DNA from: Parabacteroides distasonis ATCC 8503
Lineage (GTDB): Bacteria; Bacteroidota; Bacteroidia; Bacteroidales; Tannerellaceae
Direction: 5' to 3'
DNA length: 64,000 bases
NCBI RefSeq assembly: GCF_000012845.1
Contig: NC_009615.1
Span: forward strand, 891,501 to 955,500
In this document: in pieces, positions 1-9,311 of the stretch
Layout of the letters: every line of letters starts with the position of its first letter
How positions within the stretch are numbered: position 1 is the first letter of the stretch
Notes under the pieces: model-generated
Told to the model about the DNA's origin: nothing
Seen by the model: the letters and a program-made list of their open reading frames with translations, nothing else
The model's database searches: none
Made by a program: the position numbers and the translations under genes

Positions 1-447
1 CCGGTAGACCAATGTCTGCGTGATGGAATCGAACGTATAAAGCCCGATACGGAAAGAGGTGGCTTCCGGTCTTTGGACGGACACCTTATGCAGTAACGCC
101 TTGATGCGCACGATCAATTCCGCCATGCCGAAAGGCTTTTTCAAGTAATCGTTGCCGCCCAGCTCGAAGCCCTCTACCACGTCGTTGGCCGCGGAACGGG
201 CCGATAGGAATAGGACAGGGGTGTGCGTATCCGTCTTACGGATCAATTTGACCATCGTGAAACCATCCATCTTGGGCATCATGATATCCGCTACGATAAT
301 GTCCGGGTTGATCTCCGCATAACGGGAGAGGCCCTCCTCGCCATTCGCAGCTAGGGTGATATCGAACTCGTTCCCATCCAGCGTATCCTTGATGATCATG
401 GCCAATGTAGGCTCGTCTTCTACTAGTAGTACTTTTATCTTTTCCAT
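1..447 (-). CDS. Response regulator, OmpR/PhoB type (partial, C-terminus beyond the window)
   Basis: Phosphorylatable DNA-binding regulator; 149 residues are visible from the ATG at 447 and the gene runs off the left edge. The receiver domain is complete: acidic pocket E10-D11, phosphoacceptor D54 in the run VADIMMPKMDG, switch serine S82 and lysine K104 in YLKKPF. After about residue 130 the sequence enters what should be the winged-helix output domain, which is cut. It lies 24 bases downstream of a membrane histidine kinase gene on the same strand, so the two almost certainly form one co-transcribed two-component system. The layout resembles RprX/RprY of Bacteroides, but I do not assign that name. 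Signal and targets are unknown. Family call is secure; output domain type is inferred from the family. Confidence 0.9.
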   Translation of the reverse strand, partial: MEKIKVLLVEDEPTLAMIIKDTLDGNEFDITLAANGEEGLSRYAEINPDIIVADIMMPKMDGFTMVKLIRKTDTHTPVLFLSARSAANDVVEGFELGGNDYLKKPFGMAELIVRIKALLHKVSVQRPEATSFRIGLYTFDSITQTLVYR

Positions 448-471
448 ATTTGATACTTTATTTTCGGATTA

Positions 472-1992
472 TTATTTAAAATGCAGGGTAAAGGTGGAGC
501 CTTTGCCGGGGACGCTTTCCACACGGGCTGTTCCTCCATGTTTACCCATCATGTCTTTTACGTAATATAATCCTAGGCCATAACCTTTCACGTTGTGGAT
601 ATTCCCGCTGGGAACCCGGAAGAACTTGTCGAATATCTGCCGCTGGTTGGCTTCGCTGATACCCGGGCCGTTATCGGTTATGGAGATTGTCGTTTCGTGA
701 TTGTCTTGCCGGGCTGTCGCTTCGATGCGGCAAGGTTCCTTGTCGGCGTATTTGATCGCGTTATCGATAAGGTTGCTCAACATATTATATAGGTGGGTAC
801 GATCGGCCACCAATTCTATATCCTCGGGGATGGAGCAAGTAAACTCCACGGGTTTGCTCGCTTTCAGTTTGTATTGCTCGATGAGGGAGTTCACCAACTC
901 GTTTAATGAGATGGTTTCGGGGCGCAGGCGGAAGGTACTGCGGTTCTCTACGGCGAGTGTCAAGATTTGTTCCACCAATCCGGTAAGATGGATAAGTTGG
1001 TCTTTAACGATCGTCAGGTATTTCTTCTGTTTCTCGTTGACGGGATCGCTAAAGTTCAATAATGCGTCTACGGCGGCATAGCTGACGCTGATCGGGGTTT
1101 TCAGCTCATGCGTCATATTGTTGGTGAAATCGGTCTTCAATTCTTCCACGGTCTTTTGCTTTAAGATGGTGCGGAGTAAGTATATGAAAGCGCAAATGAT
1201 CAGCAAAAGTAATAGGAAGGAGGAGATCAGGATGCCTTTCATCTGGGTGAGTATCACGCTGGCCGGCGATTTGAGGAACAGGCGATATTGTAACGTGCTC
1301 TCGTTATGGAGCGGGTAATCGAAATGCACGGGGTTTTTCCACGTAGTGAATCGTTCCGGCTTGTCCAGATGCATCCAACCCTTCTCGTCCCCGTTGTTTG
1401 GTTTATAAATCGTTACCAGCTCATGTTCCGTTACGATGTTTCTTGCCTCCAGCTCCGAGGTTAATAATTTGTTGTAGGTCTTGAAATCAATTGGTTTTAT
1501 AGAATCTATATTCGCGTGCATCGCTTGCTGCACCATGTCCTCCACCTCGCCGATTACATATAGGTAATCCGTTAGGGTAGAGTCTATCGAGCTAAAGTCC
1601 TCCTCATCCCCGTAATCGATATGTAGTTTCATGTGTGAGTCGGGATTTGCCGTCTTGAAGATATCTTCCCGGTTAAGGTCAGGATCTTCTTTCTGCGGAT
1701 GGATCGAAGCTTTTGCGTCCATCTTCTGCTTATTAGACGGATCTAGCTCTGAGCTGAAGTACACATCTTGGGTTTGAGGTCCCAGCGCTCCCTGTTCTTT
1801 TTTGATAGATCGGATGCGCAGGAACAACTCCTTATAGTCGGCGATCTTCATCGCTTCCTCTATATTGATCTCCATCTGTTTATATAATGTATCATATAAA
1901 CCTTTCAGCCAGTATCCTTGGAAAACCAAAAGCCCGGCCAGCGATAGGACGATCAACAAAGCGATTAACTTAAAACGAAGTCTGATGTTCAT
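472..1992 (-). CDS. Membrane sensor histidine kinase
   Basis: 506-residue sensor kinase. Two membrane segments (about residues 8-26 and 252-273) bracket a periplasmic sensor domain of about 220 residues that I cannot assign to a known fold. The cytoplasmic part has the HisKA H-box HELKTP with H295, an N-box (NLIDNAIKYAD), a G1 box (DNGPGIS) and a G2 box (GYGLGLYYVK), so it should be catalytically active. No HAMP or PAS domain is obvious between TM2 and the H-box. The response regulator gene starts 24 bases after its stop codon, and the pair is probably one transcript reading kinase then regulator. Signal unknown. RprX of Bacteroides fragilis has a similar size and layout, but orthology was not tested. 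Confidence 0.92.
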   Translation of the reverse strand: MNIRLRFKLIALLIVLSLAGLLVFQGYWLKGLYDTLYKQMEINIEEAMKIADYKELFLRIRSIKKEQGALGPQTQDVYFSSELDPSNKQKMDAKASIHPQKEDPDLNREDIFKTANPDSHMKLHIDYGDEEDFSSIDSTLTDYLYVIGEVEDMVQQAMHANIDSIKPIDFKTYNKLLTSELEARNIVTEHELVTIYKPNNGDEKGWMHLDKPERFTTWKNPVHFDYPLHNESTLQYRLFLKSPASVILTQMKGILISSFLLLLLIICAFIYLLRTILKQKTVEELKTDFTNNMTHELKTPISVSYAAVDALLNFSDPVNEKQKKYLTIVKDQLIHLTGLVEQILTLAVENRSTFRLRPETISLNELVNSLIEQYKLKASKPVEFTCSIPEDIELVADRTHLYNMLSNLIDNAIKYADKEPCRIEATARQDNHETTISITDNGPGISEANQRQIFDKFFRVPSGNIHNVKGYGLGLYYVKDMMGKHGGTARVESVPGKGSTFTLHFK

Positions 1993-2075
1993 GAAGTCTC
2001 TTTATGCTTATAATCGAATTGATCGCTAAAAATAGACAATTTTATTACATGAACTTTTAATACGCAAGATAAACT

Positions 2076-4457
2076 TTATGCGGGCGCTTGTAAATATTTA
2101 CTAAGGATGCCCATCAACGCCCCAATATCAATCGGTTTAGCCAAATGATAATTCATGCCCGCTTTGATAGCGTTTGTCACGTCTTCGGAAAAAGCGTTGG
2201 CGGTCATGGCTATAATTGGCATATGTGCGATATCCCTTCGTTGGAGGGAACGAATCTGCCGGGTCGCCTCATAACCGTCCATGATAGGCATCTGGATATC
2301 CATCAGTATTATCTGGTAAAATCCTTCTTCCGATTGGGCGACTTTATGTACGGCGTCGAGCCCATTTATCGCCGTATCGATAGTGATACCGGTGCTGCCG
2401 ATGATCTCTACGGCGATCTCACGATTTAACTCGTTATCCTCCACCAGCAAGATGCGCTTGCCGGAATAATCGACGTTTGATAACTTGAATGGGCGGATCG
2501 GTTCCGGCTGGTCTCCTTCGTCAAGGAAAGATCTCAATACTTGGAGTAGCTTGGACTTATAGAGAGGCTTGGTGATGAATCCATTGGCCTTAACCTCCTT
2601 AGCCTCTGCCTCATATTCCTCAAGATCGTATGCGGAGAGAATGATGATCGGTACGTCCGCTCCCACGAAACGTCTGATTTGCCGGGTTGTTTCAATGCCG
2701 TTCATTTGAGGCATCTTCAAGTCAATGATCACGGCGAAATACTCTTTCTCCGCTAAATGATGCTGTCGTACTTTTTCTATAGCTTCGCTACCTGAATATA
2801 CGCATTCACTGTTTATCCCGATCTCTCGCAAACAGCTAGACGTGTTTAGACAAGCGATCTTATCATCATCTACCACAAGAACCTCTAAACCTTCTACCTC
2901 TATCTTATCATCGGGCTTCTGATCCCGACAAACCAATGGCATGTCAATGGTGAAGCGGGAACCTTTGCCATATTCACTCTCCACCTTGATATCTCCTCCC
3001 ATCATCTGAATGATCTTATGGCTGATCGACATCCCGAGGCCAGTGCCTTGTATCCTCTTGATCTCATCATCGCTCGCACGCTCGAAAGGCTCGAAAATCT
3101 TATCCAGAAACTCCGGTTTCATACCTCTTCCGTTATCCTCAAACACGAATTGATAATTTCCGATGCCGTTATGAGGGTCCTTCTCGTAGATTTCTATCGT
3201 GATTCGCCCATTCTCCGGCGTATACTTAATTGCGTTCGAGAGGATATTCATCAATACCTGTTTGATACGCTGCGTATCGCCTTTTACATTCTCATGCCTA
3301 AGGTTCTTGACGTGTATATTTAAAGTTTGTTGTTTGTTTTTGATCTCCGGTTGCATCATAACGACCAAGTCTTGCAAGAGCTCACCCACATTGAACTCAT
3401 CCTCCGAAAGAATTAACCTGCCACTTTCGATCTTGGACATATCGAGAACCTCATTAATCAGACTCAATAATAATTTAGAGGCTCCATTGATTTTTTCCAT
3501 ACAATCTAATATTCTTTCACGTTCATCTACATGGGCTTTGGCTATAGTCGCCATTCCCATGATGGCGTTCATGGGTGTACGGATATCGTGGCTCATGCGG
3601 GCGAGAAAATCAGATTTGGCTTGGTTGGCTTGTTCCGCCGACTTTAGTGCTTCTTTAAGTTGCTTTGACTGTTTCTCCAGTTTCTTTTGCAACTCCCTCT
3701 GTTCGGTAATGTCGGTGATATTGATGTAAACGATAAGATAGATAGGCTCGTCACCTTCCCAGCCGATACATTCCCCGTTCAACTGTAGCCAAGCGCCGTT
3801 GCCGTTTTTGTCTTTCGACTGGATAACGAAATGTACAGGTTCCCCTTTTAGCATACAGGGGATATGTGCGTTCATCGTATTACGGCTTGTTTCATCTAAA
3901 CGGGAGAAAGGACTGAAAGATAAAAAAGAATTTTTATCGATACCAGAGAAGTCCATATATTTATCATTTGCCTCCAGCAATGTAAAACTGCCGTCTTTAT
4001 GTACCTTATGCTTGGATATGAAGCCGGGGATATTATCATAAGTGATCGTTTGCTCGATCCGCCTTCGCATTACGTCCTCTACATCGGTCATTACCGTATA
4101 GGAGATAGGGATGCCGTCTTGTAGTTGGTCGGTAAACGTTGAGGTGATTTTAGTCCATCTTTTCCCTTTTCTCGTTGGCATCTGGATAACGGTTTCGTAA
4201 CCGCTGGCTTTATTAGCTATCGTCTCGTAAACATTCTTGGATAATATATTCCAAGCTTCATCATGACCTTTAAAATACAAATCGGGTTTATTGTGGAAAA
4301 GAGCTTCATATTCTTCTTTGGGGTAACCTATCATATCGTAATAGAAGTCATTTGCCCATAAAAGTGTGAAATGCTCATCCAATAAATGTTTGCTGACGCT
4401 AGCTCCCGTAAGCCCCATCAATAAGTTGTATTCTAGATCCGTCTCTCGCCCTTCCAT
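2076..4457 (-). CDS. Hybrid histidine kinase, PAS-PAS-HisKA-HATPase-REC-REC
   Basis: 793-residue soluble hybrid kinase with no membrane segment. Two PAS-like sensor regions (about 15-130 and 140-255) are followed by a coiled linker (255-283), HisKA with H290 in MSHDIRTPMN, an ATPase domain with N-box around N404-N408, G1 DNGRGM (441-446) and G2 GTGLGMS (471-477). Two receiver domains close the protein: REC1 with D579 and K630, REC2 with D720 and K774. All phosphotransfer residues are present. There is no HPt or DNA-binding domain, so it must act through other proteins or through contact with a partner. It lies between an AraC gene and a kinase/regulator pair on the same strand but has its own putative -7 box (4482-4489). 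Domain order suggests a cytoplasmic signal. Confidence 0.92.
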   Translation of the reverse strand: MEGRETDLEYNLLMGLTGASVSKHLLDEHFTLLWANDFYYDMIGYPKEEYEALFHNKPDLYFKGHDEAWNILSKNVYETIANKASGYETVIQMPTRKGKRWTKITSTFTDQLQDGIPISYTVMTDVEDVMRRRIEQTITYDNIPGFISKHKVHKDGSFTLLEANDKYMDFSGIDKNSFLSFSPFSRLDETSRNTMNAHIPCMLKGEPVHFVIQSKDKNGNGAWLQLNGECIGWEGDEPIYLIVYINITDITEQRELQKKLEKQSKQLKEALKSAEQANQAKSDFLARMSHDIRTPMNAIMGMATIAKAHVDERERILDCMEKINGASKLLLSLINEVLDMSKIESGRLILSEDEFNVGELLQDLVVMMQPEIKNKQQTLNIHVKNLRHENVKGDTQRIKQVLMNILSNAIKYTPENGRITIEIYEKDPHNGIGNYQFVFEDNGRGMKPEFLDKIFEPFERASDDEIKRIQGTGLGMSISHKIIQMMGGDIKVESEYGKGSRFTIDMPLVCRDQKPDDKIEVEGLEVLVVDDDKIACLNTSSCLREIGINSECVYSGSEAIEKVRQHHLAEKEYFAVIIDLKMPQMNGIETTRQIRRFVGADVPIIILSAYDLEEYEAEAKEVKANGFITKPLYKSKLLQVLRSFLDEGDQPEPIRPFKLSNVDYSGKRILLVEDNELNREIAVEIIGSTGITIDTAINGLDAVHKVAQSEEGFYQIILMDIQMPIMDGYEATRQIRSLQRRDIAHMPIIAMTANAFSEDVTNAIKAGMNYHLAKPIDIGALMGILSKYLQAPA

Positions 4458-4481
4458 CGTATGTCTTTTTATATTATTCTA

Positions 4482-4489
4482 CAAAAGTA
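4482..4489 (-). promoter_or_regulatory. Putative -7 element for the hybrid kinase gene
   Basis: On the minus strand this reads TACTTTTG, a full match to the Bacteroidetes -7 consensus TAnnTTTG, 25 bases before the start codon at 4457. No clear -33 TTG is present at 19-21 bases, so the call rests on one box and position. Confidence 0.45.
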
Positions 4490-4552
4490 AAAATTATAAA
4501 AGGTACCCTTGAAATTCTTCTTTTTGATAATATGTTCCGTTTTTGCTTTCGG

Positions 4553-5434
4553 CTAGTCGGATGTTTTCTGGTAACAAGAATAGGTATACGATTTACCCCT
4601 GTATTCTTGTGGAGTCATGCCTACATTTCGACGGAAGAACTTATTAAAGAACGATAGATTATTAAAGCCGAGGTCCATCGCTATGTTTTTGATTTCTTGG
4701 TTAGTCCCTTTTAACTGTGTCTTAGCGTCTATGATTATTGTTTGCGTGAGGATCTCTTGGGGAGTCTCGCCGATCGCTTTTTTGATGGATGTCGAGAAAT
4801 AGGAGAACGTGAGGCCCAACTTCTCGGCATAAAACGATACGTTATGCTCTTTTGTATAGTATCTTAATACCATATTTAGGAACTCTTGATAGATTTGTAA
4901 CGGACGTGTAAGTTCCTGTTTCTCTAATGGGTAATTTTTACTGTATATTTCTGCGATACCTTGACTACACATCATGAAAATGGCCTTTATCATCTCTTTA
5001 TTGTTCAAGATATCGGGATATACGGCATATTGATAGAGAAGCTCGTAGAAGTTCGTGATCAGGTTGGCCCTGTTTTGGGATATTTTTATAATCGGATACC
5101 TGTAAATCATAAGTAGATAACCCATCGTGCTCTTGATAAAATTTGCGTAACACATAAAATCGAAAGAGAACGCTATGAAATAGATCAAGATGTCGGGGGA
5201 TATCTCATGTATTTGTATGCGACTATTGGGCAATAGCGTTACAACATTGAGTTTCGAGGTGGTCAATTCTGACATATTGATAGTTGAGCGTATTTGCCCT
5301 TCCATGCAAAGGATAAAGACCCCGGCTTTTATCTTACAAGGAATATTTATAAACTCCTTGAGTTCATCGGCGGATATGTATTTACCAACCATAAAGTCTG
5401 TAGGTGAATCAAGGCAGAGGAACTGTTTATCCAT
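4553..5434 (-). CDS. AraC-family transcriptional regulator
   Basis: 293 residues. The C-terminal third (about 185-285) is a double helix-turn-helix AraC domain: recognisable runs are AEKLGLTFSYFSTSIKKAIG in the first HTH and IAMDLGFNNLSFFNKFFRR plus GMTPQEYR in the second. The N-terminal 170 residues are a cupin-like sensor region with no confident ligand assignment. It sits 99 bases downstream of the bile-salt-hydrolase-type gene on the same strand and has its own -7 box (5454-5461). It could regulate that gene or the hybrid kinase gene after it, but nothing in the sequence proves either. DNA-binding role is secure from the family; target and effector are inference. Confidence 0.88.
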   Translation of the reverse strand: MDKQFLCLDSPTDFMVGKYISADELKEFINIPCKIKAGVFILCMEGQIRSTINMSELTTSKLNVVTLLPNSRIQIHEISPDILIYFIAFSFDFMCYANFIKSTMGYLLMIYRYPIIKISQNRANLITNFYELLYQYAVYPDILNNKEMIKAIFMMCSQGIAEIYSKNYPLEKQELTRPLQIYQEFLNMVLRYYTKEHNVSFYAEKLGLTFSYFSTSIKKAIGETPQEILTQTIIIDAKTQLKGTNQEIKNIAMDLGFNNLSFFNKFFRRNVGMTPQEYRGKSYTYSCYQKTSD

Positions 5435-5453
5435 ATTGTAAGATTTTTGACGT

Positions 5454-5461
5454 CAAATATA
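5454..5461 (-). promoter_or_regulatory. Putative -7 element for the AraC regulator gene
   Basis: Reads TATATTTG on the minus strand, a full match to TAnnTTTG, 20 bases upstream of the ATG at 5434. It lies in the 99-base gap after the amidase gene, suggesting the regulator can be transcribed separately. No convincing -33 box. Confidence 0.45.
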
Positions 5462-5533
5462 AATATTAATTGAAACTCAAATGTTGTAAAAGGAAATATG
5501 GAACATATTATCCCAAAAAATAGTTAGCCAAGA

Positions 5534-6520
5534 CTAAATAAGATCCTTTACACCCATAAACTTGAATGGTTGCGCCGGCTTAAAGTCTTTTGAAGTGTTG
5601 CCATGATAGGTCTCACCGTTGGCGATGGATAGTTTAAGTACCGGCGCACCCTCCGATAAGTCCATGTCTCTCAGTCGTACCCAGAAAGTGTTCGGGGTCA
5701 GGCTCGACTCAAAGAAATAAATCAGGTTCTTGCTTTCGGATACCGTTCTCCATTGCGTGGTGGATATCTCCGGACTCTCGGGAGTCGATATGCCATAAGG
5801 GACAGAGGCGTTACGGATCACGCTGAATACACAGGCGATAGCTATCTTCTCATCGTCCGTCTTAAGTACGGCATCTATATAAAAACTAGCTCTGGCAAAA
5901 CGGTCGGATGCACGGTTGGTACCCGGAAGGAAACTCAGCCCTCCGATCGATTTCCAATATTCACAAAGAGCCAACTGTTTATTATAAGTAGGGGAGTTAG
6001 TCATCACCTTGTATTCCTTACTGTGATAAACGGTCAGTTTACCTCCTATGTATTCGAAGATAGCGCAATCACCGGTTGCGTCGGAAATCGATAAATGTAA
6101 GGTCGCCAAGCGGGAACCGTCCGGCATCTTATCCGATACTACTTGAAACGTATCTTCGTTGATAAAAGAGACCGCTTCTTCCACCGTAGCGAAATTATCC
6201 AACATATATTGTACCCATATCGTTATGGCAAGGCCCGGCTTATTCTTATCTCTGGCCGGATATTGGGCTTCGGGTAACCAGAGCAAATTAGCTACCAAAC
6301 CTTTCTCGTTCATTCCGTCCGTACTGGCTATCTCGAAAGCGGAGGTGATGATGCTGCCGTATTTGGATTTCCACTTTAAAGAATCCTTTCCTGTCTCCCC
6401 GTTTCTCTCCATCCCCCTAGGAAACACCCATAGGTTACTATGCATATCGGTCTTCCAGTCCATCGTGCGACCAGTCGCTACCATCCCGTTTGTTCCCGAA
6501 TAAACTACTCTTGTACACAT
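5534..6520 (-). CDS. Bile salt hydrolase / penicillin V acylase family amidase (Ntn hydrolase)
   Basis: Linear-amide C-N hydrolase of the choloylglycine hydrolase family, 328 residues from the ATG at 6520. I chose this start because it puts the catalytic cysteine at position 2 (MCTRVVYSG); removal of Met leaves the N-terminal nucleophile. A longer reading would need a TTG three codons upstream and would bury the cysteine. Residues matching the clostridial enzyme numbering are C2, R18, D21 and N175; an arginine in SDRFAR (about R207) may be the last active-site residue. The run GMNEKGLVANLLWL is of the type I recall from Gram-negative members. No signal peptide, so it appears cytoplasmic. Likely substrates are glyco- or tauro-conjugated bile acids or other N-acyl amides; the sequence alone does not separate these. 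Confidence 0.85.
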   Translation of the reverse strand: MCTRVVYSGTNGMVATGRTMDWKTDMHSNLWVFPRGMERNGETGKDSLKWKSKYGSIITSAFEIASTDGMNEKGLVANLLWLPEAQYPARDKNKPGLAITIWVQYMLDNFATVEEAVSFINEDTFQVVSDKMPDGSRLATLHLSISDATGDCAIFEYIGGKLTVYHSKEYKVMTNSPTYNKQLALCEYWKSIGGLSFLPGTNRASDRFARASFYIDAVLKTDDEKIAIACVFSVIRNASVPYGISTPESPEISTTQWRTVSESKNLIYFFESSLTPNTFWVRLRDMDLSEGAPVLKLSIANGETYHGNTSKDFKPAQPFKFMGVKDLI

Positions 6521-6547
6521 GATTTTCAACTTTTAATAGGTTATCTT

Positions 6548-6570
6548 CAAATATTTGATTGATATATCAA
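6548..6570 (-). promoter_or_regulatory. Tandem palindromes in front of the amidase gene (candidate operator)
   Basis: CAAATATTTG (10 bp) and TTGATATATCAA (12 bp) are perfect palindromes one base apart, 28-50 bases upstream of the amidase ATG at 6520. One overlaps the likely -7 box, a position typical for a repressor site. A/T-rich palindromes also occur by chance, so this is a candidate only. Confidence 0.3.
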
Positions 6571-6595
6571 CAGTTAGAACCTCTTAATGTTCAGT

Positions 6596-6685
6596 TTACG
6601 TTTTCGCATCAAAGAGTACGGCGGCCTCGAAACCTTTTTCCTGCAATTCCCTTAGGTGAGATTTAGCACAAAGGATACCATTCAT
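6596..6685 (-). CDS. Possible small ORF or gene remnant (29 codons)
   Basis: Minus-strand frame from an ATG at 6685 to a TAA at 6596. The translation contains HLRELQEKGFEAAVLFDAKT, which reads like normal protein composition, with a helical segment and a terminal strand, rather than noise. There is no recognised domain, no clear promoter and no family match I can name. It could be the tail of a decayed gene next to the amidase, or chance. Low confidence. Confidence 0.15.
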   Translation of the reverse strand: MNGILCAKSHLRELQEKGFEAAVLFDAKT

Positions 6686-6868
6686 ACTACTTTTCTGAAG
6701 GTGTTTTCCAGATTATCTTGTTCCTCTTTGTTGGGTTTGATAATTGGCGATAAGACTAAATAACATTCCTGATAAGACAAGGTAAGACTTCGTAAGTGAG
6801 TGGTAACATAGTTTCTTTTAAGAATACGTTTCTTTTGTATGAACGAAAAATGATAAAAACAAACCGAT

Positions 6869-9235
6869 ATGAAACGTACTATTTACTACATGATTTTATG
6901 CTTGCTGATGAGTCTCGGTGAGATTATGGCACAAGGTATTTCCGGAAAAGTGATGGATGGCAAGGAACAACCGATAGATGGAGTGGCGGTGATTTTACAG
7001 ACCCTTGACTCTGTATATGTGGATGCCGTGGTTACCGATACGCTTGGGGATTTTCGATTGAATCATCCGCTAGACCAGTCGTATCGACTTATTTTCCAGC
7101 ACATCTTATATAATACGATAGGGAAAAAGATAACTACCGCCAACGTAGGTACGGTGGTGCTGGAGGAGAAAGATTATCAGTTAGCCGAGATTACCGTAAA
7201 GGGAGAACGCCCGCAAGTGAAACTGGAGGGAGGCAAGCTGACCTATGATATCCCTCAACTGATGAAGGATAAGACTGCCACGAACGCTTTTGAGATCATC
7301 AAGGACTTACCGGGGCTTATCGAGCGGAATGATAATCTGGAACTGGTAGGGGCCAGTCGTTTGAATATAATCTTGAATGGGCAGTTGACGACAATGTCGG
7401 CAGATCAATTAATCCAGTTACTGAAAACTATGCCAGCCTCAAGGGTCGAAAAGGCTGAGGTGATGTATAACGCTCCAGCTAAATATAATGTCAAGGGGGC
7501 GTTACTCAATGTCGTATTAAGTAAGAATGAGTCCGAGACTCCTTCTTGGCAAGGTGAAACGGGTGTGGATTACACCCAATATCGCCATGCGGGGGGAGAT
7601 GCGCATGTGAATTTACTTTATACGAATAAGGGCTTTAGCTTAGATTTCCTGTTGAATGGTAATAAGAGACGGGATGTGATGGGGGAGGATATGTTGGCCC
7701 GCCATACATTAAATAGTGGTATGACGGAAATAAGCCAACATAATCGGGCCCTTGTCCATGTAAATAGAGGAACGGTTCGTCTGGGAATGGATTATACGTT
7801 CGCGAATGAGGATAAACTCTCTTTGGCATATTATCTGAAGGGAGATAAAGTCTTATCGGACCGTGATGCCTTTACCTCATATCTGGATCTGTCGAAGCCG
7901 GAAAATAAAAGTGAGAGTACGAGCTTGGTCCGTGACGACGGGCACTCCGCTATCCATAATATACGTTTACAGTATGACGGACATGCCGGGATATCGGCAG
8001 GAGCGGATTTTACTCGTTATCATTCGCCCTCGGTACTTGATTACCATGATACGAATACGAATGGTTCCCGGACTGATATGATAAATAATACGAGACAGGA
8101 TGTATCCCGCTGGTCCGTATTCCTAAATAAGACACATAGTTTCGCTTCCGGGTGGGGATTGAATTACGGCGTGCATGGAGGTTACGCCTCGTCGAAAAAC
8201 TATTCGGAGTATTTATATGAGCAAGGTGCTGGCTATGAGATGGACGAGGAAGCGTTGGAGGATAATACACAAAAGGAATACATCGCTGATATTTTCGCAG
8301 AGGTATCGAAAAGCTTCGGAGAGCGTTTCTCTGCTACGGTTGGGCTGAAAGGGGAGTATTTTAAGTCTGACTACACCTCTAGCCGGGAAAATATGAACCT
8401 ATGGAATGAGGGGGCGTTGTTTCCTACCGTATCCCTGAGCTATACGTTTTCTCCCCGCCATATTTTACAGTTCGATATAAGTAGCGATAAGACCTACCCC
8501 GGTTATTGGCAAGTCTCCCCGCAAGTAACGCCTCTAAACTCTTACTCGGAGGTGGCGGGAAATCCCTTGTTGAAACCTTATCGCACGTATGAGGGGCAGA
8601 TGGTCTATATCTTCCGCCAAAAGTATATGCTGGTAGCGTTCTGTGAATACACGCCGGATTATTTCGCCCAACTTCCTTATCAAAGCGATACGGAACTGAA
8701 GACCGTTTTTCGTTTCGAGAATATGGATTATAGTCTGGAAACGGGATTGGCGGTGATCATTCCTTTTAATGTGGGTCGTTTTTGGAATAGCCGCATCACA
8801 CTGCGAGGTTGGAGGATGCAAGAAAAGAATGATAACTTCCACGGCATCTCATATAACCGTGAGGCTTATCTAGGATTAGCGCATATGAGTAACACATTTA
8901 ACCTATGTGATAAACCGAATTTAAAAATGACGATAGACGGCCAATACGTGACTCCCGGTGCTATCCAAGGTATATACGACTTGGGTTCCATGTATGAGAT
9001 ATCCGCTGGATTAAAATGGACTTTCTTGAATGACCGTGCCAGCTTGACACTTAAAGGAGACGATATTTTCGCCAGCAGCATTCCACGTACCATCAAGATA
9101 AACCAAGGCAATCAATGGAGCCGGATGAGGAAATTGAATGATGAGAGATGTCTGAAATTATCTTTTGTCTGGAAGTTTGGTGGTTACAAGGAGAAGGAAC
9201 ATGATTCGATAGACACATCTCGTTTCGGAAAATAA
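6869..9235 (+). CDS. TonB-dependent-receptor-like outer membrane beta-barrel protein
   Basis: 788 residues. A signal peptide ends near MAQ (residue 22). It is followed by a carboxypeptidase-regulatory-like beta-sandwich (about 23-95, GISGKVMDGKEQPIDG), a plug-like region (about 100-205, with PGLIERNDNLELVGASRLN), then a long region rich in alternating aromatic and polar residues that fits a 22-strand barrel, of the outer-membrane beta-barrel type common in Bacteroidetes (OMP_b-brl_3 class). The C-terminal end LKLSFVWKFGGYKEKEHD has the typical last strand followed by a short polar tail. No SusD-like partner is adjacent, so it is not a standard glycan-uptake pair. The transported or bound ligand is unknown. 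It is transcribed alone, away from the amidase gene. Confidence 0.85.
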   Translation: MKRTIYYMILCLLMSLGEIMAQGISGKVMDGKEQPIDGVAVILQTLDSVYVDAVVTDTLGDFRLNHPLDQSYRLIFQHILYNTIGKKITTANVGTVVLEEKDYQLAEITVKGERPQVKLEGGKLTYDIPQLMKDKTATNAFEIIKDLPGLIERNDNLELVGASRLNIILNGQLTTMSADQLIQLLKTMPASRVEKAEVMYNAPAKYNVKGALLNVVLSKNESETPSWQGETGVDYTQYRHAGGDAHVNLLYTNKGFSLDFLLNGNKRRDVMGEDMLARHTLNSGMTEISQHNRALVHVNRGTVRLGMDYTFANEDKLSLAYYLKGDKVLSDRDAFTSYLDLSKPENKSESTSLVRDDGHSAIHNIRLQYDGHAGISAGADFTRYHSPSVLDYHDTNTNGSRTDMINNTRQDVSRWSVFLNKTHSFASGWGLNYGVHGGYASSKNYSEYLYEQGAGYEMDEEALEDNTQKEYIADIFAEVSKSFGERFSATVGLKGEYFKSDYTSSRENMNLWNEGALFPTVSLSYTFSPRHILQFDISSDKTYPGYWQVSPQVTPLNSYSEVAGNPLLKPYRTYEGQMVYIFRQKYMLVAFCEYTPDYFAQLPYQSDTELKTVFRFENMDYSLETGLAVIIPFNVGRFWNSRITLRGWRMQEKNDNFHGISYNREAYLGLAHMSNTFNLCDKPNLKMTIDGQYVTPGAIQGIYDLGSMYEISAGLKWTFLNDRASLTLKGDDIFASSIPRTIKINQGNQWSRMRKLNDERCLKLSFVWKFGGYKEKEHDSIDTSRFGK

Positions 9236-9247
9236 TAGATGCCTTGT

Positions 9248-9289
9248 AGTTTCATCCTAATGAACTCTTTGTTTCAATAGGATGAAACT
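9248..9289. terminator. Inverted repeat between convergent genes (probable bidirectional terminator)
   Basis: Perfect 12-base arms AGTTTCATCCTA (9248-9259) and TAGGATGAAACT (9278-9289) with an 18-base loop, in the gap between the outer-membrane protein gene and marC, which converge here. A CTTTT run follows on the plus strand. Confidence 0.6.
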
Positions 9290-9311
9290 GGATGCTCTTT
9301 TAAAGGAAATC

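Larger units (their letters stand above)
6521..6868. other. Intergenic region between the divergent amidase and outer-membrane protein genes
   Basis: About 350 bases. Next to the amidase start are two perfect palindromes, CAAATATTTG (6548-6557) and TTGATATATCAA (6559-6570); the first overlaps a near-consensus -7 box on the minus strand (AATATTTG). Farther out is a possible 29-codon minus-strand frame (6596-6685). Toward 6868 a plus-strand TACGTTTC (near-consensus -7) lies in front of the outer-membrane protein gene. Nothing else is recognisable. Confidence 0.5.
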
